Assembly: GCF_903969135.1 (NCBI RefSeq)
Contig: NZ_LR824569.1
Location: 124,001-188,000 of the forward strand
Direction: 5' to 3'
From: Chryseobacterium sp. JV274
GTDB taxonomy: Bacteria > Bacteroidota > Bacteroidia > Flavobacteriales > Weeksellaceae
DNA: 64,000 nucleotides
A model generated the notes under the pieces. The model did no database searches and was not told where the DNA came from. It saw only the letters and a program-made list of their open reading frames with translations. A program made the position numbers and the translations under genes. Position 1 is the first letter of the stretch; every line of letters starts with the position of its first letter. Positions 45,178-53,681 of this stretch are shown here, one piece after another.

Positions 45178-45915
45178 ATGGAAATAATGAATTGTATTAT
45201 TGTAGATGATGAACCTCTGGCTAGAGAAGCCATACACATACTGGTTGAGAAAACATTTAATTTGAATCTGCTGCAAACCTTCAACGGAGCAGAATCTGCC
45301 GGAATGTTTTTAAAAAATAATCCCAATACTGTGGATTTGGTATTTCTGGATATTCAGATGCCCGGCACAAATGGCATCGAATTTTCCAATTCTATTCCAA
45401 AAGAGACCCTTGTGATTTTTACAACTGCTTTCTCAGAATTTGCTGCAGATAGTTATGAGGTAGATGCTGTTGATTATCTTATAAAACCTGTAAGATTGGA
45501 GCGTTTCCAAAAAGCCGTTGAGAAAGCGAGAAGCTATTCCGAGCTAATAAAAATAAAGAATGACCCGCCGAATATAGAAACGGCTACTGATGACTATTTA
45601 TTTGTAAAAGCGGAACGGAAAATGTTCAAATTATATTTTAAAAACATACTTTTTATTCAAGGTCTAAAAGATTATGTGATCATCCATACCGAAAATCAAA
45701 AGATAATCACTGCGGTCAGTATTAAAGCAATCCAGGGTCAGTTACCCAAAGACAGCTTTGTAAGAGTTAGCAAATCTTATATTGTCAATTCAAAATGTAT
45801 TGACTCTTTAGATAATAATACCATCTACATTGGGATGAATGAAATTCCTATCGGAAATATATATAGGGATTATTTTTTTAATGAATTTGTAACGAAAAAG
45901 ATTTTAGGAAAGTAA
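45178..45915 (+). CDS. LytTR-family response regulator
   Basis: 245 residues; Met at 45178 or 45187 (MNCIIVDDEPLAREAI). Receiver with DDE pocket, D58 (VFLDIQMPG), TT at 82-83 and K103 (LIKPVRLERF). The LytTR domain fills about 140-240 (KNILFIQGLKDYVIIHTENQ, FVRVSKSYIVN). DNA-binding output for the LytS kinase two genes upstream. The TonB-receptor/efflux genes next door are candidate targets. Confidence 0.93.
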   Translation: MEIMNCIIVDDEPLAREAIHILVEKTFNLNLLQTFNGAESAGMFLKNNPNTVDLVFLDIQMPGTNGIEFSNSIPKETLVIFTTAFSEFAADSYEVDAVDYLIKPVRLERFQKAVEKARSYSELIKIKNDPPNIETATDDYLFVKAERKMFKLYFKNILFIQGLKDYVIIHTENQKIITAVSIKAIQGQLPKDSFVRVSKSYIVNSKCIDSLDNNTIYIGMNEIPIGNIYRDYFFNEFVTKKILGK

Positions 45916-46010
45916 CTAATCTTAAAAGGGCTCTACAGAAGTAAAGTAAAGCAATGTTATAGATGGCAAACACAAGATATCTATATGAAAACTTAGATTT
46001 AGTTTTTTCA

Positions 46011-46074
46011 GCCACAATTTTAATGTATACAAAAGTATTGTTAAATCTTATCCTAATTTATTCAAAATTGTGGC
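46011..46074. terminator. 11-bp inverted repeat between convergent genes
   Basis: GCCACAATTTT (46011-46021) and AAAATTGTGGC (46064-46074) are perfect reverse complements, with a 42-nt loop. A third direct copy of AAAATTGTGG begins at 46079. It sits between the convergent LytTR regulator and DnaE genes, so it may end both transcripts, although no T run follows. Confidence 0.45.
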
Positions 46075-46132
46075 AGGAAAAATTGTGGTTATTACGTTAG
46101 ACTTTGTCGCTCAGATAAATAATTGAACTCTC

Positions 46133-49100
46133 TTATAACATTTTTTGTCTTGGGATTCCTATCTCATGTTCCTGCGGATAAGGCTTCCGCCAAGTCATAC
46201 TGATATCTTCATGCAGATTACGCTGAGCTTCCAATGATTTTTCTTTATCCATAGAATATCTTGGATCTGGAATAAAAGGCATTTTAGCCATTTTATGAAT
46301 GGTAATAGTAGGGAAATGGAAATCCACTTCTACTGTTCCCAATAGGAGATAGCAGCCACCACCCTGAAAAGGATATTCTTCGAGGCAGTTTGGAAAATGA
46401 GCCGTATCAAAATATTCTCCTTCAGCATCAATCCAGGTACCGAAGTACATCGTTCCCTTTTTGGTGGGAACATGCTTTCTTGAAATAAGATAAGCGAGCA
46501 TTTTAACCTGTTTTTTGTGATACTTAGTAAGGTCTTTAGCCATTACACTACCTTTGTATCGGGTTTGTAACAGATCAAAAGGGCTGAATGAAACAGGGAA
46601 ACCCAATATTTCTATCTCATCAAAAGCGTCTTCAAATGGGCTTCTTTCTATAGTGGGAAGCTGATAATCTTTCTGAGGTTCTTCTAATAAAGTCAGATGC
46701 CTGAATGTAATCTTATTATTTCCCAAAAGAAATCTTGATTCAATCAGCAGTTCATGTTTTTGTTTTCCGGTAAAGCGGAATGCCCCGATGAATATTAGAA
46801 TCTGTAATGTTTCGATACCAATAGGAATTCTTTTGACAAAGTTTTCTAGAGAAGTATATTCTCCATTCTGATTTCTTTCTTCAGGAATCAATTGTGCTAA
46901 TTTTGTTTCCAGTCTTTCAATATGCATAAATCCTAAATAAATATCAGAGTCATAAACAGTCGTCTGATATTCACTTAAATTGACACAAGGGTTATGGATT
47001 GAAGCTCCAGACATCCGGGCTTCATGAATATAGACTTCAGTTCTGTAGAACCCGCCGCCATTATTAATAGCGGAGACCATGAATTCAATAGGATAATAGA
47101 CCTTGAGATATAAGCTCTGATAGCTTTCCACAGCATAGGAAGCAGAATGTGCTTTACAAAATGAGTATCCTGCAAAAGATTCGATCTGCCGGTATACTTC
47201 CATGGATAATTGTTCGGGATGTCCCAACTTTTTGCAGGATTCAAAGAAGTTGTCTTTTACCTTTTGTAAAGCAGATAAGGATCGGCCTTTACCACTCATG
47301 GCTCTTCTCAGTACGTCACCATCAGGGGCTGATAATCCACCAAAATGCAGGGCAATTTTAATAACATCTTCCTGATATACCATAATGCCATAGGTTTCCC
47401 CCAGTTCTTTTTCAAAAACTTCATGGAAGTACTCAAATTTTGTGGGATTGTTATGCCTGAAGATATATTCCCGCATCATTCCGCTTTGGGCAACACCAGG
47501 TCGGATAATAGAAGAGGCTGCTACCAATACTTTGTAGTTATCGCATTTCAGCCTTCTGAGTAGCCCCCTCATGGCTGGAGATTCAATATAAAAACAGCCC
47601 ATGGTTTTTCCGGAACTCAAGAATTCATTGCATCTGGCTTCATCTTTTGAGAGAGATGTATCCCGGATATCAATATCAATTCCTCTTTTTTCCTTTACCA
47701 GCTTTATCGTGTCGTTAATTGTACCTAAACCTCTTTGTGAGAGAATATCAAATTTTTCAAGGCCAATCTCTTCAGCAGTGTACATATCGAACTGTACGAT
47801 TGGAAAACCTTTGGGAGGCATTTCGAGTGCAGAATAATTGGTGATAGGTTCTTCTGATATCAGAATTCCACAGGAGTGCATACTTCTCTGGTTAGGAAAC
47901 TTTTCTAAAAGCTTTCCGTAGTAATGAACCTGTTTGGATACCGAATTGTTATCATGCTCCTGGATAGGTTTTGTTGCCAGTGTATCCAGTTCATCTTTCG
48001 GAAGTCCAAATACTTTTCCTACCTCCCTGAAAATGGAACGGTATTTAAATTCAACATTGGTTCCACAGAAAGCAACATGGTCTTTACCATATTTATCAAA
48101 AATATATTCCAGGATGATATCCCTGGTCTGCCAGCTCCAGTCAATGTCAAAATCCGGAGGTGTTTTACGATTGAGGTTTAAAAAACGTTCAAAATACAGA
48201 TCCAATTCCAGGGGACATATATCAGTAATTCCGATGCAGTAACTGACAATGGAATTGGCACCGCTGCCTCTTCCTACGTGCATAAATCCCATTAGGTTGC
48301 TGTATTGGATAATATCCCAGGTGATGAGAAAATAAGCACAGAAATTAAGCAGGTCAATAACCCCCAATTCTTTATCCACTCTTGCTTTTGCCTGTAGATT
48401 ATCAGCGGCATACCTTTTAGAAAGCCCCTCATAGGCTAACTTCTTTAAAAGCTCAAAATCATTTTCCCTGCTGTCAGTGAAATACTTTTTGTTTTTAGGT
48501 GTTGAAAAATCAAAATCAAAATGGCAGCTATTGACAACATATTTTGTGTTCTCAATAATCTGTGACTCATGGTAAAATTGAGCCAGAAGCTCTTTTTTAT
48601 CAGTAAACATTTCGTTGTCCTTACAGTAATAAGCTTCCGTAAGCTTACTGATCAATGTATTGTGATCAATAGCCCTTACGATTTTATGAAGCTCATATTC
48701 TTCAGGGGTGGTAAAGGTAACGGGATGAAGAATAACCATTTTATGAATGAGCTGTTTTAATTCCGGTTTAATTAAAAAGTTGAGCTGATCTTGTCTGATG
48801 CCTATAAATTCATGATCCGATAGCTTTTCAGGAATATTTTCCAGGGGATAAATAACAAAAGTATCTGTAAAATCAGGATTTGCCCTAGGAATTTCAATGC
48901 CTTCACAGTTATATGCGGTTAAAAGACTGTTGACTTCTGCAATGCTTTTTTGATTTTTGGCCAGGCAGATATAATACAGTTCATTCTGAACCCGTATTTC
49001 CACTCCGACGATCGGTTTGATATTATGATCCTGACAAAGTTTGTAGAAATCATATATCCCCGTAATGGTATTGATATCTGTAAGAGCCAGGGTTTTAATA

Positions 49101-49186
49101 TTAAAATGTACAGCCTGCTTAACCAGTTCTTTAATAGAAATAGTCCCATACCGGAGGCTGTGATAAGAATGACAATTCAGAAACAT
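46133..49186 (-). CDS. DnaE-type DNA polymerase III alpha subunit (error-prone DnaE2-like)
   Basis: 1017 residues, shorter than replicative DnaE (about 1160-1500). An N-terminal PHP domain (NCHSYHSLRYGTISIKELVK) precedes the C-family polymerase core with GRGSGANSIVSYCIG and catalytic acids in PPDFDIDW, then a helix-hairpin-helix and an OB domain (LGTVEVDFHFPTITIHK). Its pairing with a Y-family polymerase 7 bp upstream and a divergent LexA/CI-like repressor marks the SOS mutagenesis cassette common in bacteria. It probably copies damaged DNA. The replicative dnaE would be elsewhere. Confidence 0.88.
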   Translation of the reverse strand: MFLNCHSYHSLRYGTISIKELVKQAVHFNIKTLALTDINTITGIYDFYKLCQDHNIKPIVGVEIRVQNELYYICLAKNQKSIAEVNSLLTAYNCEGIEIPRANPDFTDTFVIYPLENIPEKLSDHEFIGIRQDQLNFLIKPELKQLIHKMVILHPVTFTTPEEYELHKIVRAIDHNTLISKLTEAYYCKDNEMFTDKKELLAQFYHESQIIENTKYVVNSCHFDFDFSTPKNKKYFTDSRENDFELLKKLAYEGLSKRYAADNLQAKARVDKELGVIDLLNFCAYFLITWDIIQYSNLMGFMHVGRGSGANSIVSYCIGITDICPLELDLYFERFLNLNRKTPPDFDIDWSWQTRDIILEYIFDKYGKDHVAFCGTNVEFKYRSIFREVGKVFGLPKDELDTLATKPIQEHDNNSVSKQVHYYGKLLEKFPNQRSMHSCGILISEEPITNYSALEMPPKGFPIVQFDMYTAEEIGLEKFDILSQRGLGTINDTIKLVKEKRGIDIDIRDTSLSKDEARCNEFLSSGKTMGCFYIESPAMRGLLRRLKCDNYKVLVAASSIIRPGVAQSGMMREYIFRHNNPTKFEYFHEVFEKELGETYGIMVYQEDVIKIALHFGGLSAPDGDVLRRAMSGKGRSLSALQKVKDNFFESCKKLGHPEQLSMEVYRQIESFAGYSFCKAHSASYAVESYQSLYLKVYYPIEFMVSAINNGGGFYRTEVYIHEARMSGASIHNPCVNLSEYQTTVYDSDIYLGFMHIERLETKLAQLIPEERNQNGEYTSLENFVKRIPIGIETLQILIFIGAFRFTGKQKHELLIESRFLLGNNKITFRHLTLLEEPQKDYQLPTIERSPFEDAFDEIEILGFPVSFSPFDLLQTRYKGSVMAKDLTKYHKKQVKMLAYLISRKHVPTKKGTMYFGTWIDAEGEYFDTAHFPNCLEEYPFQGGGCYLLLGTVEVDFHFPTITIHKMAKMPFIPDPRYSMDKEKSLEAQRNLHEDISMTWRKPYPQEHEIGIPRQKML

Positions 49187-49193
49187 CTTGTAT

Positions 49194-50336
49194 TTATTTT
49201 AATAAACCTGAGGCTCTTGCTACACTTGAAGTTCCAAACCTGTTTTTGATTTTATCCATCGTCTGATACAAGGAGATCAGCTCTTCAGTATCTTCAAAGA
49301 GATCCATTTGATGGCATCCGTGAACCAGTCCGGTAAACTTTACGCCTATCAATCTTATTCTCATCCGTCTGGTATATACTTTTTTAAAGAGTTCCAGAAC
49401 ATACCTGAGCAGGGTATGGTCAGCTGAGGTGTAAGGAATCCTGCATTGTTTGGTTTCCGTATCAAAATTGGAATACCGGAGTTTTACCACCACTACCGAT
49501 ACCAGCCATTTCTCTGCACGGAGCTGATAACAAAGCTTTTCAACCATTCCGGAAAGAATGCTTTTGATTCCCTGAATATCTATAGTATCCTGGGCAAAAG
49601 TATCTTCGGTAGAGATGGATTTTCGTTCGGAATAAGGGACCACAGGATTTTCGTCAATTCCGTGTGCTTTTTTCCAGAGTTCATTTCCATTTTTACCGAT
49701 CAGCTGCTGAAGAACGTCAACAGGCATTTCTGAAAGGGTCTGTATGGTTCTGATGCCCAGTCTTGACAGCAGCTGAAAGGTAACATCGCCGACCATAGGG
49801 ATCTTCTTTACCGAAAGTGGGTTCAAGAATGATTGAATGTCATGCTGTTTGACTTCAAACCTTCCGATTGGTTTTGATTCCCCGGTTCCGATTTTAGATA
49901 CGGTTTTATTGGCAGACAACGCAAAACTTATCGGTAGTCCTGTATTTTTCTGTACGCTTTCTGCTATTTCATGCGTCCATTTGTAACATCCGAAAAACTG
50001 ATCCATTCCGGAAAGATCCAAATAAAATTCATCGATGCTTGCCTTTTCGAGGACAGGAACTTTTTCCTGAATAATTTCAGTCACCATATGGGACATATTG
50101 GAATACATTTCCATATCTCCCTTAATTACTTTTGCTTCGGGACACAGCCGCAAAGCCATTTTGATCGGCATGGCACTTCTGACTCCGAAAAAACGGGTTT
50201 CATAAGAGCAGGACGCCACTACACTACGGTCTCCACCTCCTATGATCACAGGCTTTTTCTCCAGTTCGGAGTTTTTCAGCCTTTCACAGGAAACAAAGAA
50301 CGTATCCAAATCCATATGTACAATTGCTCTTTCCAT
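49194..50336 (-). CDS. Y-family DNA polymerase (DinB/Pol IV-like)
   Basis: 380 residues. The acidic active site is intact: D9 in VHMDLDTFF and D102/E103 in KASIDEFYLDLSG. This separates it from ImuB, which lacks them. Palm, fingers, thumb with a HhH element (KKIPMVGDVTFQLLSRLG) and little-finger domain follow. It performs translesion synthesis. It precedes the DnaE-like gene by 7 bp and is divergent from the repressor, so both are likely repressed by it. Confidence 0.92.
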   Translation of the reverse strand: MERAIVHMDLDTFFVSCERLKNSELEKKPVIIGGGDRSVVASCSYETRFFGVRSAMPIKMALRLCPEAKVIKGDMEMYSNMSHMVTEIIQEKVPVLEKASIDEFYLDLSGMDQFFGCYKWTHEIAESVQKNTGLPISFALSANKTVSKIGTGESKPIGRFEVKQHDIQSFLNPLSVKKIPMVGDVTFQLLSRLGIRTIQTLSEMPVDVLQQLIGKNGNELWKKAHGIDENPVVPYSERKSISTEDTFAQDTIDIQGIKSILSGMVEKLCYQLRAEKWLVSVVVVKLRYSNFDTETKQCRIPYTSADHTLLRYVLELFKKVYTRRMRIRLIGVKFTGLVHGCHQMDLFEDTEELISLYQTMDKIKNRFGTSSVARASGLLK

Positions 50337-50348
50337 GTTACAAAATTA

Positions 50349-50363
50349 GTTTCGTTTTGAAAC
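50349..50363. promoter_or_regulatory. Palindrome in the divergent promoter region (probable repressor operator)
   Basis: GTTTC-GTTTT-GAAAC at 50349-50363, a 5-5-5 dyad between the divergent Y-polymerase and repressor genes, which start 13 bp to its left and 35 bp to its right. The regulator encoded next door is the expected binder. Confidence 0.5.
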
Positions 50364-50371
50364 AAATTTTG

Positions 50372-50379
50372 TATTTTTG
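50372..50379 (+). promoter_or_regulatory. Possible -7 element (TATTTTTG) of the repressor gene
   Basis: Matches TAnnTTTG, 18 bp before the start of the repressor gene; the palindrome lies just upstream where the -33 box would be, so binding would block RNA polymerase. No classic TTG box. Confidence 0.45.
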
Positions 50380-50397
50380 TTGTCTAAAATTGTAACA

Positions 50398-51174
50398 ATG
50401 TCAAAATTCTCTGATAACATCGTGTTTTTGAGAGGAAAGAAAAATATGACTCAGCAAGAACTGGCAGATCTATTAATTCTTACCCGATCCAGATATGTCG
50501 CCTATGAATATGGCAGAACAGAACCTCCTATTGAAATATTGCTTAGAATTTCAAAATACTATAACATTAGCATCGACCTATTGTTGACTGTAGATGTCAG
50601 AAAGTTTTCTATCGATGAAATAATGCAGCTTCCTGAGAATAGGATTGTTCTGCCTATAAAGGTTGATCAAGATGGAAACAATCAGATTGAAATTATTCCC
50701 CAAAAAGCTTCTATGGGCTACCTGAATGGCTATGGAGATCCGGAATACATAGAAAGTCTGGAGACCATATCATTGCCTTTTTTAAAAGGGGGTAAGTTTA
50801 GGGCATTTCCAGCTGATGGAGATTCCATGCCCCCCTATAAGAACGGAACCTATATCGTCGGAAAGTATGTTGAAAATCTTTCGGATTTGAAAACGGACAG
50901 AACGTATGTTTTCATTACCACCAATGATGGTATCAGTTACAAAAGATTTCAGTTTCATGAAGCAGATGGTATATGGGTTAAGGCTGACAATCAATTTTAT
51001 GAGCCTTATAAAATTCCATTGCCTGAAATTAAAGAAATCTGGGAGTTTGCCTGTAGTATTAATACCAAAGAATATGAGCCTGATGAATTTTCAGAACATC
51101 ATATTCAAAACTTTATCACAGAAATTAAAACTGATATCAAGCAGATCAAAGAAAAAATGGGAGATAAGAATTGA
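50398..51174 (+). CDS. XRE/S24-type repressor (LexA/CI-like) of the mutagenesis cassette
   Basis: 258 residues from the Met at 50398 (MSKFSDNIVFLRGKKNMTQQ). An XRE helix-turn-helix fills 1-65 and a peptidase S24 domain 100-230, with catalytic S143 in DGDSMPPY and K182 in SYKRFQF. The self-cleavage site expected as Ala-Gly before GYLNGY reads Met106-Gly107 (KASMGYLNGYGD). In relatives the bond is Ala/Cys-Gly, so cleavage may be altered. It is divergent from the two polymerases, the usual SOS-like arrangement. Confidence 0.9.
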   Translation: MSKFSDNIVFLRGKKNMTQQELADLLILTRSRYVAYEYGRTEPPIEILLRISKYYNISIDLLLTVDVRKFSIDEIMQLPENRIVLPIKVDQDGNNQIEIIPQKASMGYLNGYGDPEYIESLETISLPFLKGGKFRAFPADGDSMPPYKNGTYIVGKYVENLSDLKTDRTYVFITTNDGISYKRFQFHEADGIWVKADNQFYEPYKIPLPEIKEIWEFACSINTKEYEPDEFSEHHIQNFITEIKTDIKQIKEKMGDKN

Positions 51175-51206
51175 ATTCATTTTGAGTAAATGGCATAATC
51201 AAAAAA

Positions 51207-51222
51207 CTTCCCCGAAGGGAAG
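51207..51222 (+). terminator. Hairpin after the repressor gene
   Basis: CTTCCC-CGAA-GGGAAG, 6-bp stem with a stable tetraloop, followed by TAAAAA. It lies 33 bp after the repressor stop. Confidence 0.55.
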
Positions 51223-51244
51223 TAAAAACACAAATGATGAAAAA

Positions 51245-51262
51245 ATCCCGAAGTAACGGGAT
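51245..51262 (+). terminator. Second hairpin upstream of the AlkB-like gene
   Basis: ATCCCG (51245-51250) and CGGGAT (51257-51262) around a 6-nt loop. Two GC-rich hairpins within 60 bp of one another in an A/T-rich genome are unusual; they may form a tandem terminator or a leader structure for the following gene. Confidence 0.45.
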
Positions 51263-51296
51263 ATTGCTAAGATAAATATTTTACCACAAAGTTATA

Positions 51297-51908
51297 ATGA
51301 ACCAGCTGAGTTTATTTGATGCCGAAGAATTCTATGAGTTTCCAAAAGACCTTTTGGAATACAAGGAGAATTTCCTGAGCAGGGAAGAAGCCGACCTGCT
51401 TAAAAATGGATTATTGGATACTGCTCCCTGGGAACAGCGTACCCAGAAAATGTATGATAAAATGGTGCTTACTCCAAGATTGACAGCTTGGTATGGCGAT
51501 TCAAAATATAATGATTCGGAAGAAGATAAAAAGCCAACCAATCCATGGACTCCCGAGTTATTTTCTTTAAAACAAAGAATTGAAAAGGAATTTAGCTGTC
51601 AGTTCAATGGGGTCCTGTTAAATCTATACCGTGACCATAATGACTCCGTTGCATGGCATCGTGATAAGGAAAGCCGTTATGGAAAACGTCCTGTCATTGC
51701 ATCCATCAGTCTGGGACAAACCAGAAACTTTGATTTTAGAAAAAAAGATCATCATCAGAGTAAATACAGTCTGCCATTGCCTCATGGTTGTCTACTTATT
51801 ATGGAAGGTGATCTTCAGGAAAGTTGGGAACACAGGATAGCTAAATCTACTTTACCAATGAAGGAAAGAATTAATCTGACTTTTCGATTAATATTACCTA
51901 ATATGTAG
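51297..51908 (+). CDS. AlkB-like 2-oxoglutarate/Fe(II) dioxygenase
   Basis: 203 residues. The iron ligands His-x-Asp (AWHRDKESRYG) and the distal His (SWEHRIAK) are visible, together with the 2-oxoglutarate Arg pair in RINLTFRLI. The middle matches the AlkB family (VIASISLGQTRNFDFRKKDH). Such enzymes remove methyl or etheno groups from DNA or RNA bases. Placement after the mutagenesis cassette supports a DNA-repair role. It starts 122 bp after the repressor and could be cotranscribed or have its own promoter. Confidence 0.9.
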   Translation: MNQLSLFDAEEFYEFPKDLLEYKENFLSREEADLLKNGLLDTAPWEQRTQKMYDKMVLTPRLTAWYGDSKYNDSEEDKKPTNPWTPELFSLKQRIEKEFSCQFNGVLLNLYRDHNDSVAWHRDKESRYGKRPVIASISLGQTRNFDFRKKDHHQSKYSLPLPHGCLLIMEGDLQESWEHRIAKSTLPMKERINLTFRLILPNM

Positions 51909-52010
51909 ATTCTTGAAGACGTATTGATAATCGTTTTTACTTTTCTAAAATTTCAAAACAGGTTTTAAAATAATTATTGCTCTTCCAATGAATAAAATAA
52001 GAAAATGCAA

Positions 52011-52736
52011 CTATCTCAACTTTCTTTTCAGGTGATAATACCGGAATAATAACCTATCATACCATACAGCAAATAATAAGAAAGTAGCAGGGAGAAGAAG
52101 TGTTTTCAGTTGAAATTGCTGATAGGTAAATCCCCCAATAATTCCCCCCAGAAAGAAACAGATGATGATCATTAGCTTTAAAAAAATGCTTTTATTTAAT
52201 TGTATTTTTTTTCCTTTTTGCTGATGAAAAAATAGCTGAGATAGCTCAATTCCCAGATCGGTAAACAGCCCTGTGAGATGGGTAGTCCTTACCACAGACT
52301 GGGAAACCCGGGTAACAAGAGCATTCTGTAATCCCATAGCAAAAAGTAACGCCGAAGAAATGATGAGCGAGATAGAAGAATTTTTAGGCAGTATATCAGG
52401 TGAAAAGGCTATGATAATTATAATTATAATTTCAATGGACAAAGGAATGATATAAGATGTATGGAGTTTATGCTTTGTAGCCCATTCTGTGATAACCCCG
52501 GAAACAAAGGCTCCCAGCAAGAAAAATAGGATATACAGCAGATAAAAAAGTGCCATTTTATAATTCTTTATAAGCAGCTCTTCAGAAAAATAGGCGAAAT
52601 GTCCTGTTACATTGGTAGTCAGGGTACTTACGGAAAGTACCCCAGTGATATTCACCAATCCTGCAACACAGGACAGAATAGAGGCCAGCTTTAAATTGTG
52701 GGAATATGTTCGTCCTTTCCCTTTATGTCTAAACAT
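52011..52736 (-). CDS. YoaK family (DUF1275) membrane protein
   Basis: 241 residues with six predicted membrane helices (SILSCVAGLVNITGVLSVST; FYLLYILFFLLGAFVSGVI). The conserved opening with an N-terminal Gly-x-Asn-Ile-Thr-Gly segment and TTNVTGHFAYF are family features. Function unknown; suggested to be a permease-like membrane protein. It follows the Crp-type gene downstream on the same strand, 132 bp apart. Confidence 0.88.
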   Translation of the reverse strand: MFRHKGKGRTYSHNLKLASILSCVAGLVNITGVLSVSTLTTNVTGHFAYFSEELLIKNYKMALFYLLYILFFLLGAFVSGVITEWATKHKLHTSYIIPLSIEIIIIIIIAFSPDILPKNSSISLIISSALLFAMGLQNALVTRVSQSVVRTTHLTGLFTDLGIELSQLFFHQQKGKKIQLNKSIFLKLMIIICFFLGGIIGGFTYQQFQLKTLLLPATFLLFAVWYDRLLFRYYHLKRKLR

Positions 52737-52868
52737 ACGTCATTTCTTTAAGCAATGGACACTATAAATAATATAGAAGAGAGATAACTCTCAGTGTAAA
52801 ATTATTCCCTAACCATTCATTATGAATCAAAAAAATCCTCAAAATATCCAAAGACACTATCTCTTTTG

Positions 52869-53552
52869 TTAAAGATTAGCGATACGTGTCAGTCTTTTTA
52901 TATCTTTCAGCTCTATTTTTCTTCCTTCCATCACAATAAGCTGCTCTTCCCTAAAATCATGCAGGATACGGGCTAATGTTTCCCTTGCTGTCCCTACCAT
53001 ATTGGCTAAGTCAACGCGGGATAATGTAATATATACATTTTCTGCAATATTATTTTTTGATTTGTATTTATTATGAAGAATCAATAAGCTGAGGGCTGCA
53101 CGTTCCCTGACAGTTCGTTGGGATAAAATAGTCATCAGGTTAGCCATTACACTAAACTCATGGCTCAGGCTTTTGAGAAGAAATTTAGAAAAAACTTTCG
53201 ATTCTTCAAGAATATGCAAAAAATCTTCTTTTGGGATAAACGCGATAATAGAACTTTCAATGACCTGAGTGGTATCGCCATAAGAATAATTACTTAAGAT
53301 GGCTGAATATCCAAAAAACTCCCCGGCATTATAGATATAAATAATCTGCTCCCTTCCGTCATTGTCAACCTTATATTTTTTTACCTTTCCTTCTTTCAAA
53401 TAAAAGATACCATTAGGAATAGTCCCTTCAGTAAATATAGCATCGTTTTTACGGTAGTTTTTAATCTGCATCACTTTTTGAAGCATTTCTTTATCGTATG
53501 TTGAAAGCTCCTCAAAAAGATATTGATTATTAAAAATAAATTTTGAAATCAT
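52869..53552 (-). CDS. Crp/Fnr-family transcriptional regulator
   Basis: 227 residues. cNMP-binding fold about 15-125 (YRKNDAIFTEGTIPNGIFYL) and winged HTH 160-220 (LSRVDLANMVGTARETLARI). No N-terminal Cys cluster is present, so an Fe-S oxygen sensor is unlikely. It is divergent from pckA, with about 130 bp shared control region. It might link carbon metabolism and respiration, but no target site was defined. Confidence 0.9.
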   Translation of the reverse strand: MISKFIFNNQYLFEELSTYDKEMLQKVMQIKNYRKNDAIFTEGTIPNGIFYLKEGKVKKYKVDNDGREQIIYIYNAGEFFGYSAILSNYSYGDTTQVIESSIIAFIPKEDFLHILEESKVFSKFLLKSLSHEFSVMANLMTILSQRTVRERAALSLLILHNKYKSKNNIAENVYITLSRVDLANMVGTARETLARILHDFREEQLIVMEGRKIELKDIKRLTRIANL

Positions 53553-53647
53553 GATTTACTAATTTACACATTTTTACCCTAACTTAAATTTGACTTAAAT
53601 CACATTTATAAAAGATTTACATCCTTCCTATTCCTTTATAAAGCTTC

Positions 53648-53655
53648 TAATTTTG
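53648..53655 (+). promoter_or_regulatory. Possible -7 element (TAATTTTG) of pckA
   Basis: Matches TAnnTTTG, 26 bp before the pckA start. No clear TTG box 17-23 bp upstream, so an activator such as the divergent Crp-type regulator may be required. Confidence 0.45.
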
Positions 53656-53681
53656 TAGGCATAACAAACCAGAACTAATTA

